Notes under the pieces: generated by a model
Told to the model about the DNA's origin: nothing
The model's database searches: none
Seen by the model: the letters and a program-made list of their open reading frames with translations, nothing else
In this document: positions 19,757 to 27,845 of the stretch, in pieces
How the letters are laid out: each line of letters opens with the position of its first letter
Position numbering within the stretch: position 1 is the stretch's first letter
Source of the DNA: a virus
Direction: 5' to 3' (one strand)
DNA length: 34,226 nucleotides
IMG/VR virus record: IMGVR_UViG_3300037504_000276
Location: 1-34,226 of that record
Made by a program: the position numbers and the translations under genes

Positions 19757-21957
19757 GAAGCGAGGTCAAGATTGTCGCCCCAGCCGCTGGCGGCGATGCG
19801 GTCAAGGCGCTGTCGATTGATCAGTTCTTCGACTACCTCGAGAGCCACAGCTCCCGGAGCGACAATGCTCGCGGTCTCTATGCCGCGACTGCGTGGCTGT
19901 ACCGCGCCGTGAACATTCGGGCCTCGGCGCTGGCGGGCATCCCGTATGCCGTGAGCACGCTCGCTGGCGAGGACGCGGGCTGGGATACGCGGGTCACTCC
20001 GCTGCACCGGCTGCTCAACAATATCGAGGCCGACATCTGCCTGAGCGGCGCGGCCTATCTCTACAAAGCGGTGGCGTTCGGCGGTACTCCGCAGGCAGAG
20101 CTGGCGGACGTCGAGCGCCTTAATCCCTGGACGATGACGCCGCTGACAAAGCCGGAGCCAAGCGCCGGGCTGACGGAGGCCTCGCGCGGCGTCTATGGTT
20201 TCCGGCAGGTTATCAGCGGCCAGAAGCCGCGCTACTACTCGCTTCAAGATGTGGTCTATTTCGATCACCTCTACAACCCCAGCGATGACGTCGGCCCCGG
20301 CGTCGCTCCAGCTGATGTGGCTGGCGTGCCATCGGCCATCACCAGGCACATGAACGAGTATGCAAGCGGGTTTTTCGCCAACGGCAGTGTGATCCCGTTT
20401 GTGTTAAAGACTGACAAAGCGGTGACGCCAGACGAGCAGGATCGCCTGCGCAGTATGTTCCGGCGCCTCTACCAGGGCGTGCGACAATTCTTCCAGGTGC
20501 CGCTACTTCAGCGCGGCTTGAGCATCGAGAAGCTTGGCACGGCGCCCAGCGACCTGGCCATGCCGGAGCTTGAGGACAGCGCCAAGAAACAGATCGCGGC
20601 GGCGATTGGTATCCCGCCCGGCCTCTTGGAGCAACAGGACACGAGCCACGCCACGGCGAAGACGCACCAGCTGTCGTTTTACACCGAGACGATACTACCC
20701 GAAGCGGCGATGCTTGAGGAGAAACTAAACGAACATCTGTTCGCGCCGATTGGGTTGGATTTTGCATTCCGGACGGACGAGCTAGAGGTGCTCCAACAGA
20801 ACGAGCTCGAAAAAGCAGGAGCATCGTCCACGCTCCTGCGCGAAGTGCGCGAAAGCGTGCGAGCTGACATCTTGCAGCCTTGGGAGGCGCGTGCCATTCT
20901 AGGCGTTGCGCTGGAGCGAATGGAGTATCCAGCACTGGACGAGCTGGAGCCGCCAACGGCGCCGATGCCAGAGCCGCAGCCGGAGATTGAGGAGCCGGAG
21001 CCCCCCGCTGAACCGCCGGATGAAGGAAAAAAAGCGCATGCCCCGGCGGCGGGGCCGGGGCAGCTCCCAGACTGGTGGTCCGATCTCGGCCAGTGGCGGC
21101 GGAAAGCGGAGAGGCGCAATGAGCCGACTGACTTTGACAGCGCGATCATCCCCGGCTGGCTCGCTGCGCAGATTCAAGCAGCACAGCGGTCCGTTGGTGT
21201 TCGAGGGGCGTTTCTCTTTCTCAAGCAGGCGCCAGCCGCGCAGGAGGAGATTGAGCGCCGCCTCCGCCGCCGGATTGAGCAGGTCCTCGACCAGTACGAA
21301 GATCGTGCGCTGGCAGCCGTCGAAGCTGGCCGACAGATCGACTACTCGGAGTTGTTCGACGACCTGCGCGGCATCCTCGCACCGGAGGTGCAGGCGATCA
21401 TGACGACGCGCGCCCTTGAGCTGGCGTCCGAGGTCGGCATTGCGTTCGACCCGGCGATGATCAATGTTGAGGCCGCCGAGATTGCACGGCGCTATACCTA
21501 CGATCTGGTGCGCGGCCTGAATGATACGACACGCCAGCTACTGCAACAAGCGCAGTCGATGTACATCGAGACGCCGGGGATGACGCAGGGCGACCTGCGC
21601 CAGATACTTCAACAGGCCTTCGGCGAGCAGCGGTCGCGGATGATCGCCACGACGGAAACGACACGCGCATTCAGCGAGGCAACCAACCAGTATCAGGATC
21701 GGCTGCGCGAGGAGGGCCTTGCCATGCGCCGCGTCTGGCACACGCACAACGATGAGATAGTCTGCCCGATCTGCGGACCGCTCAATGGCAAGCCAGAGCC
21801 GGATTGGGATGACAAGTTCCCTTCCGGCCCTCCGGCTCACCCCAACTGCCGCTGCTGGACGGAGCTGAGCCTGCGCAAGCTGAGCGAGCATAGAGCCGAG
21901 GCGCGCGAGTTGGCGGAGCAGCGTGAGCGGATGCTTGAGGAGCAAGCCAATGGCTGA
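19753..21957 (+). CDS. Portal protein fused to MuF-like minor head protein
   Basis: The 734-residue product joins two normally separate functions. Residues 1-390 are an HK97-type portal: ARGLYAATAWLYRAVNIRAS, then ISGQKPRYYSLQDVVYFDHL and AAIGIPPGLLEQQDTSHATA. A Pro/Glu-rich linker spans about 394-436. The C-terminal part from about 490 is helical and ends in a Phage_Mu_F domain: MTQGDLRQILQQAF near 609, ATTETTRAFSEATNQYQ, CPICGPLNGK near 670 and HPNCRCW near 697, with paired cysteines that may bind zinc. No stop or internal ribosome binding site separates the domains. The portal makes the packaging vertex; MuF proteins are ejected or line the head interior. Confidence 0.88.
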   Translation: MRSEVKIVAPAAGGDAVKALSIDQFFDYLESHSSRSDNARGLYAATAWLYRAVNIRASALAGIPYAVSTLAGEDAGWDTRVTPLHRLLNNIEADICLSGAAYLYKAVAFGGTPQAELADVERLNPWTMTPLTKPEPSAGLTEASRGVYGFRQVISGQKPRYYSLQDVVYFDHLYNPSDDVGPGVAPADVAGVPSAITRHMNEYASGFFANGSVIPFVLKTDKAVTPDEQDRLRSMFRRLYQGVRQFFQVPLLQRGLSIEKLGTAPSDLAMPELEDSAKKQIAAAIGIPPGLLEQQDTSHATAKTHQLSFYTETILPEAAMLEEKLNEHLFAPIGLDFAFRTDELEVLQQNELEKAGASSTLLREVRESVRADILQPWEARAILGVALERMEYPALDELEPPTAPMPEPQPEIEEPEPPAEPPDEGKKAHAPAAGPGQLPDWWSDLGQWRRKAERRNEPTDFDSAIIPGWLAAQIQAAQRSVGVRGAFLFLKQAPAAQEEIERRLRRRIEQVLDQYEDRALAAVEAGRQIDYSELFDDLRGILAPEVQAIMTTRALELASEVGIAFDPAMINVEAAEIARRYTYDLVRGLNDTTRQLLQQAQSMYIETPGMTQGDLRQILQQAFGEQRSRMIATTETTRAFSEATNQYQDRLREEGLAMRRVWHTHNDEIVCPICGPLNGKPEPDWDDKFPSGPPAHPNCRCWTELSLRKLSEHRAEARELAEQRERMLEEQANG

Positions 21958-22429
21958 CGCGGTTCTAAAACTGGAGGGCGCCCGCGAGCTCGTTGAAAAG
22001 CTGCGCGAGCTAGGCGCCGATATTGAGGATCTCAGCGGCCAGATCGCCGAGCGTGTTGGGCGGCAGATCAAGCAGCGTCTGACGCGAGAGCCGCCGCCTA
22101 ATCGAGAACCGATGACGTTCGTCAGCGCGAAGCAACGCGCCTGGTTTTTCTGGGCGCTTGAGGAGGGCGTGATTGAGGTGCCCTATCGGCGCAGTGTCTC
22201 ACCGACGAGTCAGAACCTTTCGCAGTCCTGGACGGTACGCCGTCGTGGAAGCGGCGCTGAGGTTGGGACGAAGGTGACCTACGCGCGCTACGTGCAGAGC
22301 GAGGAGGACCAGGCACCGCGCCACGCGGCCTGGCCGACGGATGCTAGCGCGATTGAGGACACACTCAAGGCCGACGACGTGGACAAAATAGCTGATAGGA
22401 TTTTGAGCAAGGCACTACGGAGGCTATAA
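21950..22429 (+). CDS. HK97 gp10-like / virion morphogenesis protein
   Basis: ATG 21950 follows GAGGAG and overlaps the portal-MuF stop by 8 bases. The 159-residue product has an N-terminal helix pair (LEGARELVEKLRELGADIED; AERVGRQIKQRLTREP), a beta region (QSWTVRRRGSGAEVGTKV), then YARYVQ and a helical end. This is the plan of gp10-like head-tail joining or Mu gpG-like morphogenesis proteins. It stands before the protease rather than after the connector, an uncommon order. Family assignment is tentative. Confidence 0.6.
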   Translation: MADAVLKLEGARELVEKLRELGADIEDLSGQIAERVGRQIKQRLTREPPPNREPMTFVSAKQRAWFFWALEEGVIEVPYRRSVSPTSQNLSQSWTVRRRGSGAEVGTKVTYARYVQSEEDQAPRHAAWPTDASAIEDTLKADDVDKIADRILSKALRRL

Positions 22430-23091
22430 TGAATGGCGAAACTCTGGTCAACCTGGGCGGGGCCGTCAAGGCGTTGGGTGATGGCCGCGTCGGCGGCTAC
22501 CTGGTACAGTTCACAGACGCCGAGCATCCTGACCTGGAGGCCGACTACTTCGATGCGGCGACCGACTACGGCCCGCATGAGCAGTCTCTGGCATACTACC
22601 AGCACGGCTTCGACGAGGTGCTTGGTTGCCGTCCGCTCAAAAACCTGGCGGCCTTGGAGCGTCGCGATACTGGCATCTGGATGGAGCACCAACTCGACCT
22701 ACGCGACGAGTACGAGCGGATGATCTATGACCTGGTCGAGCAAGGCAAGCTCGGCTTATCTAGCGGCACGGCGCCGCACTTGATCGAGCGAAAGGCCGAG
22801 GGCGACGCTGCGCACATCACGCGCTGGCCTCTGGGGCTCGACGCCAGCTACACACCGACGCCGGCAAACTGGCAGAGCCAGATCATGCCGCTGAAGACTT
22901 GGATCAAGACAGCAGCTACCGGCAGCTTGATCGCCGACATGGAGGGTACAACCGCCGACTCAGCGAACGAGGCAGAGGCATCGAGGCCGGAGACGGACAA
23001 CCAGGCCGTGGCCGAGGATGCAGCCGAACGGGAGCAGGCGGCGGCGCTAGCACGATCAATCGAAATCACTATCAATCTGGAGGTTATCTAA
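22429..23091 (+). CDS. HK97-type prohead maturation protease
   Basis: The 220-residue product begins at ATG overlapping the upstream stop (TAATG). The fold signature is clear: GGYLVQFTDAEHPDLEADYF, His59 in YYQHGFD, LERRDTGIWMEHQLD, Ser111-Ser112 in KLGLSSGTAPH, then WPLGLDASYTPTPAN. His59 and one of the serines fit the catalytic pair of U35/HK97 proteases. The last 70 residues are acidic and probably cleaved or scaffold-like. It processes the capsid delta domain during maturation. Confidence 0.85.
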   Translation: MNGETLVNLGGAVKALGDGRVGGYLVQFTDAEHPDLEADYFDAATDYGPHEQSLAYYQHGFDEVLGCRPLKNLAALERRDTGIWMEHQLDLRDEYERMIYDLVEQGKLGLSSGTAPHLIERKAEGDAAHITRWPLGLDASYTPTPANWQSQIMPLKTWIKTAATGSLIADMEGTTADSANEAEASRPETDNQAVAEDAAEREQAAALARSIEITINLEVI

Positions 23092-23092
23092 G

Positions 23093-24445
23093 ATGAATCA
23101 CGTAGAATTGTATAAGGAGGCACGGTCACTCTATGAGCAGGCGGCGGAGACGGCGGACGCCGGGAAGCGGCACGAGCTCATGGAACAGGCCGAGGCCCTG
23201 GCCGAACGAGCCGACGCGGCCAGCAAGGCCGCGCATCTGGCTCCGCAAACGGAAGATGAGGCGGATCAGCCGGACGTGAAAAGCGCGCCGACATCGCGCA
23301 CGATCCGCGACATCATGGCGGACGCAGGCTACACGGACGAACAGAGTGCCGCGGTTGTCAAGGCTTTGGCGCAGGTCGATGCGCCAACGCCGGCCGCTGG
23401 GAACATCGAGGCAAAGAGATACGGTTTCAACGACTTCCTCCGCGCGGTCCGATACGAAGACCGCGCCAGCCTGAAGGCAATGGGAGCCCGCCTCGATAGC
23501 GATCCGGAAGCCAAGGATCTGCTGGAAAGCGGCGGCGCTTCGGGTGGCTACCTTGTGCCGACGGAGCAGCTGAGCGAGCTGCTGATGGTCGGGGGCAGCC
23601 CCGCCGTTGTGCGACCACGCGCGCGGATCATCCCCATGTCCAGGCGGTCGGTCACCATGCCCGCGCTCGATCAGGGCGACGTGCCGTCGCAGGACTATTA
23701 CCCCGACTACTACGGCGGAGTGCATGCCAAGTGGACGGAGGAAGGCGGCACCAAGACCGAAACCGAGCCAGCCTTCAAACAGATCGAGCTTGTGGCTCAC
23801 AAGCTCGCCGGCTACACGCAGGCGAGTGACGAGCTGCTAGCAGACGAGGCGACGGGACTGGAGAGCGTGTTGCAGATGCTCTTCGCCGAGGCGATCGGAT
23901 TCCGCGAGGATTATGCGTTCCTTCGCGGCAATGGCGTCGGCCAGCCGCTTGGCATCCTCAACAGCGGTGCGCTGATCGCCTCCGCGCGCGACACGGCGAA
24001 TGAGGTGAGTTACGGCGACATCGCCACGATGTGGAGCCGCCTGCATCCAGCGTCTGTATCCTCAGCCGTCTGGCTGGTGGATCAGACCGCGTTGCTGGAG
24101 TTCCTGACAATGGAGGACACGGCGGGCAACAACGTCTTTATGCCACAGGAGTCCGGCGGCGCGAGGCAGAGCGTGATGGGGACCGTGTTCGGTCGGCCCT
24201 TGATTGTCACCGAGAAGCTGCCTACCCTTGGCACGCAGGGTGATGTGCTGCTCGCCGATATGGCCTACTACCTGATCGGCGACAGGCAGCAGACGACCAT
24301 CGCCAGCTCGATTCACTACGCTTTCGTCGACGACCTCACAACCTGGCGATTCGTCCACCGCGTAGACGGCCAGCCCTGGCTCGACGAGCCGATCTACATC
24401 GACACGACCAACACTGTCAGTCCATTCGTGGCGTTGGCTGCCTAG
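23093..24445 (+). CDS. Major capsid protein, HK97 fold, with N-terminal delta domain
   Basis: The 450-residue product has a charged coiled-coil delta domain in residues 1-105 (LYEQAAETADAGKRHELMEQ), then the HK97 fold from about 110: ESGGASGGYLVPTEQLSELL, KLAGYTQASDELLADEA, YAFLRGNGVGQPLGILNSG, and the C-terminal VMGTVFGRPLIVTEKLP and LLADMAYYLIGDRQ. GGAGG lies eight bases before ATG. The length fits an uncleaved precursor. Removal of the delta domain by the upstream protease is expected. Confidence 0.95.
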   Translation: MNHVELYKEARSLYEQAAETADAGKRHELMEQAEALAERADAASKAAHLAPQTEDEADQPDVKSAPTSRTIRDIMADAGYTDEQSAAVVKALAQVDAPTPAAGNIEAKRYGFNDFLRAVRYEDRASLKAMGARLDSDPEAKDLLESGGASGGYLVPTEQLSELLMVGGSPAVVRPRARIIPMSRRSVTMPALDQGDVPSQDYYPDYYGGVHAKWTEEGGTKTETEPAFKQIELVAHKLAGYTQASDELLADEATGLESVLQMLFAEAIGFREDYAFLRGNGVGQPLGILNSGALIASARDTANEVSYGDIATMWSRLHPASVSSAVWLVDQTALLEFLTMEDTAGNNVFMPQESGGARQSVMGTVFGRPLIVTEKLPTLGTQGDVLLADMAYYLIGDRQQTTIASSIHYAFVDDLTTWRFVHRVDGQPWLDEPIYIDTTNTVSPFVALAA

Positions 24446-24458
24446 AGGAGGATCACAC

Positions 24459-25007
24459 ATGTACACTGAGAAGCTTTCTGAGCAATTGGTACCGACGTTC
24501 GTCGTGGCCGGCACGACCACCACGACCTCTAGCAGCGCCAGCGCGGACATGGCCAAGAGCCACCGCCTGGTTGCCATGGCATTCGGTTCCGCGACCAGTA
24601 CGGCGACCAAGACTGCATCCAGCGCTACCAAGCTGGCGACCGCCACGGCCACGGCCTCAACCTCGTGCAAAGTTCAGATCAAGGTGCAGGCCAGCCCGGC
24701 CACGGCTTTCACCGACGTGACGACCTTCACTACGGGCCAGTTCGGCGGGACGGGATCGGCCTCGACTTGGGCTAGCACGTTCTCGTCCACGGTTAAGGCC
24801 ACGGCCACGAATGGTAGCTCTGGCAAGACCACAGCCAAGGCAAGCGCGACCGCCTCTGGCTGGGTCGAGTTGGAAATTCCCGGCGAGTTAGTGCAGAGCC
24901 AGCGGGCCGCCGAGGATCGCTACGTTCGCGCCACAATCACGCTCACCGGCGTCAACAACGGGACCGGCGTGATCATGGCCGACACCAAGCGCTATAAGCC
25001 GAGCTAG
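24459..25007 (+). CDS. Probable capsid decoration or head protein, Thr/Ser/Ala-rich
   Basis: ATG follows AGAGGAGGATCACAC. The 182-residue product is extraordinarily rich in Thr, Ser and Ala (GTTTTTSSSASADMAKS, TATATAST), with beta-strand signs (CKVQIKVQA, GWVELEIPGELVQ, RYVRATITLTGV). It follows the major capsid gene directly, as decoration proteins do. The C-terminal half (SQRAAEDRYVRATITLTGV) resembles small phage capsid-stabilising proteins. The N-terminal half looks like a surface-exposed Thr/Ser stalk. Because a sulfotransferase gene follows, this exposed hydroxyl-rich surface is an attractive, unproven substrate. Confidence 0.65.
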   Translation: MYTEKLSEQLVPTFVVAGTTTTTSSSASADMAKSHRLVAMAFGSATSTATKTASSATKLATATATASTSCKVQIKVQASPATAFTDVTTFTTGQFGGTGSASTWASTFSSTVKATATNGSSGKTTAKASATASGWVELEIPGELVQSQRAAEDRYVRATITLTGVNNGTGVIMADTKRYKPS

Positions 25008-25020
25008 ATCTAGCATCCGA

Positions 25021-25053
25021 TTTTTTTTGGGGGGGGGCGGAAGCCCCTCCCCT
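25021..25053 (+). other. T8-G9 homopolymer and hairpin between decoration and sulfotransferase genes
   Basis: Eight T (25021-25028) run straight into nine G (25029-25037), then CGGAAG, CCCC and TCCCC, so the G-run can pair with either C-run. A U-tract would precede rather than follow the hairpin, so this is not a normal terminator. Length variation in the runs could alter access to the ribosome binding site GGGAGAA at 25053. Assemblers and sequencers are also error-prone here. Confidence 0.6.
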
Positions 25054-25062
25054 GGGAGAACT

Positions 25063-25980
25063 ATGATCGAGACAGAAACACTACTGCCAAACACACAGAT
25101 CGAGGAAGGCGAACGGAAGGAAGTCATCATCGATCCGCGCGTCTTTGTCTGCTCGTTTCCTAAGTCTGGCACACACCTGGCCGAGCAGCTAGTGCAGCCG
25201 ATCGTGACGCCGATGCCGGCAGACAAGCCTTGGGCCGGCACTTTCCAGGACCACTCCTGGACAACGCGATGGGCGCCGGTCAAGAAGGTATTGCAACGCA
25301 TCGGGTACATTCGTGATGGCACATACGCTAAAGGCCACTTGGGCTACACCGAGACCATTGAAAACTATCTGTATGGCATTGGCGCCGCCGTCCTGTTTGT
25401 CTACCGCGACCTGCGCGACGTGGCGGTCAGCCTGACGCATCACATCCTGGATGGCAAGACGCACAGCCGAAACGAGTGGTACCAGGCGATCGGCTTCGAT
25501 GCCGCGCTGATGGCCGTGATTCAGGGCCTCGGTCCCTACGCTGGCGTGCTTGAGCGATGGAACCTCTACGCTGGATGGCTCGATGTGCCTTGGGTGCAGA
25601 CGTGGAAGTTTGGCATGCTGGTCAATCACAAGGAGCAGGCGTGCCGCGACATCCTGAGATACATCGTCGGCCACGCTGCGGCCCATCGCGGCTTTGGAGC
25701 AGAGTTGTCGCAGGAGGTGGAGGATCAGACTGTGGCGCTGATGATCGCTAACAGCGAACGGACAGAACGATCGCCGACCTATCGCAGCGGCCTGGCTGGA
25801 GCCTGGCGAAAAGAGTTCAAGCCGGCGCACTGCGTCGCATTTGCGTGGAATGATTGGAGGTGGTCCGAAGAGTACGGCCTAGATGAGCCTTGGTTAGTAC
25901 ATCTAGGGTTCGAGGACGATCCCGATTGGTGGAAAGAGCATGCCATTGAGGACGACGAAACGGGAGGCGAAGATGACTGA
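25063..25980 (+). CDS. Putative PAPS-dependent sulfotransferase
   Basis: The start is ATG 25063 after GGGAGAA; an upstream TTG frame in the G-run is rejected. The 305-residue product shows the 5'-phosphosulfate loop VCSFPKSGTHLAEQL (residues 29-43, PKSGT) and the 3'-phosphate element VYRDLRDVAVSLTHH (113-127: RDxRDVAVS). The C-terminal SPTYRSGLAGAWRKEF near 238-252 matches the family's 'R-x-G-x-x-G-x-W-K/R-x-x-F' PAPS motif. All three motifs in order make this a cytosolic-type sulfotransferase fold. It would move sulfate from PAPS to a hydroxyl of a protein, glycan or lipid. It is embedded in the head-tail gene series and overlaps the next gene, which points to virion or receptor modification. 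Confidence 0.8.
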   Translation: MIETETLLPNTQIEEGERKEVIIDPRVFVCSFPKSGTHLAEQLVQPIVTPMPADKPWAGTFQDHSWTTRWAPVKKVLQRIGYIRDGTYAKGHLGYTETIENYLYGIGAAVLFVYRDLRDVAVSLTHHILDGKTHSRNEWYQAIGFDAALMAVIQGLGPYAGVLERWNLYAGWLDVPWVQTWKFGMLVNHKEQACRDILRYIVGHAAAHRGFGAELSQEVEDQTVALMIANSERTERSPTYRSGLAGAWRKEFKPAHCVAFAWNDWRWSEEYGLDEPWLVHLGFEDDPDWWKEHAIEDDETGGEDD

Positions 25981-26320
25981 AGCAAAACGGCCGCCCGGTG
26001 TGGACGAGGGGCGAACGCTGTCAGATTACTGCCTCGCGGCCTGCGACGCTGACTGCTGCCGGAAGATCGGTTTTGTGGTCAAGCCGAACGACCTCATGCG
26101 CGGACTGCTGCAGGCACACTACGGCACGGACATTGAGCAGGTGCGTTTCACGCTACGCCACGACTGCCCGCATCTCGACGGCAACGTCTGCACGCTCTGG
26201 GACAAGGACGAGGAAAAGGATGCGCGCCCAGAGTTTTGCCGCAACTTTCTATGCGGCCGCGCCCGCGAGAAACGCATCGAGCTGGATGCATTCGACGATG
26301 TCGAGATCGAGCTAGGGTAG
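25973..26320 (+). CDS. YkgJ-like cysteine cluster (metal-binding) protein
   Basis: ATG 25973 follows GGAGGCGAAG and overlaps the sulfotransferase stop by 8 bases. The 115-residue product carries eight cysteines in the YkgJ pattern: Cys20, 24, 28, 29 (CLAACDADCC), Cys65 in CPHLDGNVC with Cys73, and Cys89 and Cys94 in RPEFCRNFLC. The family is described as zinc- or iron-chelating with unknown activity. Its co-translation with the sulfotransferase suggests the two act together, perhaps in redox or metal handling. No such role is known to me. Confidence 0.75.
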   Translation: MTEAKRPPGVDEGRTLSDYCLAACDADCCRKIGFVVKPNDLMRGLLQAHYGTDIEQVRFTLRHDCPHLDGNVCTLWDKDEEKDARPEFCRNFLCGRAREKRIELDAFDDVEIELG

Positions 26321-26329
26321 GAGGCAGGC

Positions 26330-27172
26330 ATGGCAGCCGCGGACTATGTGACCCTGGCGGAGCTCAAGGCGTACATTCTCGACGACTATAGCTGCACGTT
26401 TACGGCGTCCGCCGGGACAGACAAGCTGACGCTGGCCTCCGTCCGTTACGCCAACAGCCTGACTACTGGCGCAGCCGTCGAGGTGAGCACGACCGGGACA
26501 CTGCCCGCGCCGCTTGTGGCTGATACTGTCTACTATGCCATTCTGGACGCCGATCAGCTCATCCAGGTGGCGATATCAAGCGCCAATGCAAGCGCGGGGA
26601 CACAGATCGACCTCACCACAGCTGGTACAGGCGTTCACACAATTTTCTCGCCCGAGAGTGACGACGCGCTTTTAGAGGCGATCCGCGACGCCGCCGTCTC
26701 CTGGCTGCAGCGCTACACCAATCGCGAGTTCGTGGCTACCGCCGATACGCGATACTACGGTCGCGAGGCGGTGGACGGCCTATGGCTCTACCTCGATGAG
26801 GACCTCTACACGCTCACGAGTGTCGCCAATGGCAACAGCAGCGGAACGGCGATCGCGACGGCAGATGTGACACTGTTCCCGCAAAACAACGGGCCGCCCT
26901 ACAGCCGTATTCGCTTAGACGCTGACAGCAGCAGCACGTGGCAGACTGACACCGACTACTACATCGGAGTAACCGGTACCTGGGGCTACACGGCGACGCC
27001 GCCGGACGATATCAAGCACGCGGCCAAGCTGATCGCCAAGTATCTCTACGATCAGCGACGGACGGAGCGCTTGGAGACTATCGTCGCGCCGAATGGATCG
27101 ATCACGATCCCGCAGGGCACGCCTGAGACGGCGATTGCGATCCTAGAGCATTATCGGAGGTTTTCGCTGTGA
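26330..27172 (+). CDS. Head-tail connector with inserted beta-domain
   Basis: ATG follows GGAGGCAGGC. The 280-residue protein has connector (gp6/gp15-like) features: the N-terminal helix YVTLAELKAYI, a helix DDALLEAIRDAAVSWLQRY, TNREF, then YSRIRLDAD, and an end with PPDDIKHAAKLIAKYLYDQR. Such connectors are usually about 100-200 residues. Here about 87 extra residues, roughly 18-105, separate the first two helices. They contain GTLPAPLVADTVYYAILDA and AGTQIDLTTAGTGVHTIF, a beta-sandwich signature common in phage tail and fibre adhesins. The insertion probably projects from the neck. Confidence 0.7.
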   Translation: MAAADYVTLAELKAYILDDYSCTFTASAGTDKLTLASVRYANSLTTGAAVEVSTTGTLPAPLVADTVYYAILDADQLIQVAISSANASAGTQIDLTTAGTGVHTIFSPESDDALLEAIRDAAVSWLQRYTNREFVATADTRYYGREAVDGLWLYLDEDLYTLTSVANGNSSGTAIATADVTLFPQNNGPPYSRIRLDADSSSTWQTDTDYYIGVTGTWGYTATPPDDIKHAAKLIAKYLYDQRRTERLETIVAPNGSITIPQGTPETAIAILEHYRRFSL

Positions 27173-27630
27173 CGGCGACGGCGGAAGATCGGCGCCTCAA
27201 GCTCCAGGAGATCAACGGCGGCGTGCAGGGCGTGATGACGGCGCCGGATCGGATGCCAGACCGGCTTAACGAGAGCTGGCTTCCCTGCGCCGTCACCTAT
27301 CCCGGCCCCGCGCGCCACAACCTGGCCGCCGTCGGCTACCGTCGGGTGGAGCGCACCTGGATGATCCGGCTCTACGTGAGGCCGTTTGCGATCGGCCAAG
27401 ACACGCACCAGGGTTTCTACGCCTGCGTGCCGTTCTTAGAGCGGTTCCCAGAGACATACATGGCGAGGAGCAACATCGCCGTCGCGACCGGAGAATGGGA
27501 ATTTCTGGAGTTCGGAGAGCCGGATGGCGATGGAGGCATCAGCATCATCGGCTTGCATGGTGATCCGGGCGGCCCGAGCTATTGGGGCATCGAGTTTGAG
27601 GTAGTCACGGTACACAAGGAGTCGGTATGA
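27169..27630 (+). CDS. Neck / tail terminator-like protein
   Basis: GTG 27169 overlaps the connector stop (GTGA). The 153-residue product has an N-terminal helix (AEDRRLKLQEINGGVQGVM) and a beta-rich body (PCAVTYPGPARHN, RTWMIRLYVRPF, SIIGLHGDPGGPSYWGIEF). Tail terminator or head-completion proteins have this size, fold and position between connector and tail tube. Assigned mainly by gene order. Confidence 0.55.
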   Translation: MTATAEDRRLKLQEINGGVQGVMTAPDRMPDRLNESWLPCAVTYPGPARHNLAAVGYRRVERTWMIRLYVRPFAIGQDTHQGFYACVPFLERFPETYMARSNIAVATGEWEFLEFGEPDGDGGISIIGLHGDPGGPSYWGIEFEVVTVHKESV

Positions 27631-27845
27631 CCACAGATGATGAGATCTACGACATCAGCGCAACGCTGGAGCCAGAGGAGCAGGAGGCCGGCGCTGTGGC
27701 GTTTCGCTACGGCGGTCAGTCCTTCGTTCCCGGCATTCCGGCACGCGACTTGACGGCGGAGGAGGCGGACGCCATTGGGCGCGACATGCTGCGAGGCATC
27801 GTCTGCGCCAACAGTGGCGAGCCACTATATAAGGAGGTCACATGA
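27627..27845 (+). CDS. Small acidic protein before the tail tube gene
   Basis: ATG 27627 overlaps the upstream stop and follows AAGGAG. The 72-residue product is acidic (TTDDEIYDISATLEPEEQEA) with a short beta segment AVAFRYGGQSFVPGIPA and a helix EEADAIGRDMLRGIV. No family is recognised. Its stop overlaps the tail tube start. It may be a connector accessory. Confidence 0.6.
   Translation: MTTDDEIYDISATLEPEEQEAGAVAFRYGGQSFVPGIPARDLTAEEADAIGRDMLRGIVCANSGEPLYKEVT

Noticed and set aside
25027-25062. Upstream TTG start for the sulfotransferase
   Set aside because: It lies in the G-run, adds low-complexity Gly/Ser/Pro and lacks a binding site; ATG 25063 has GGGAGAA.
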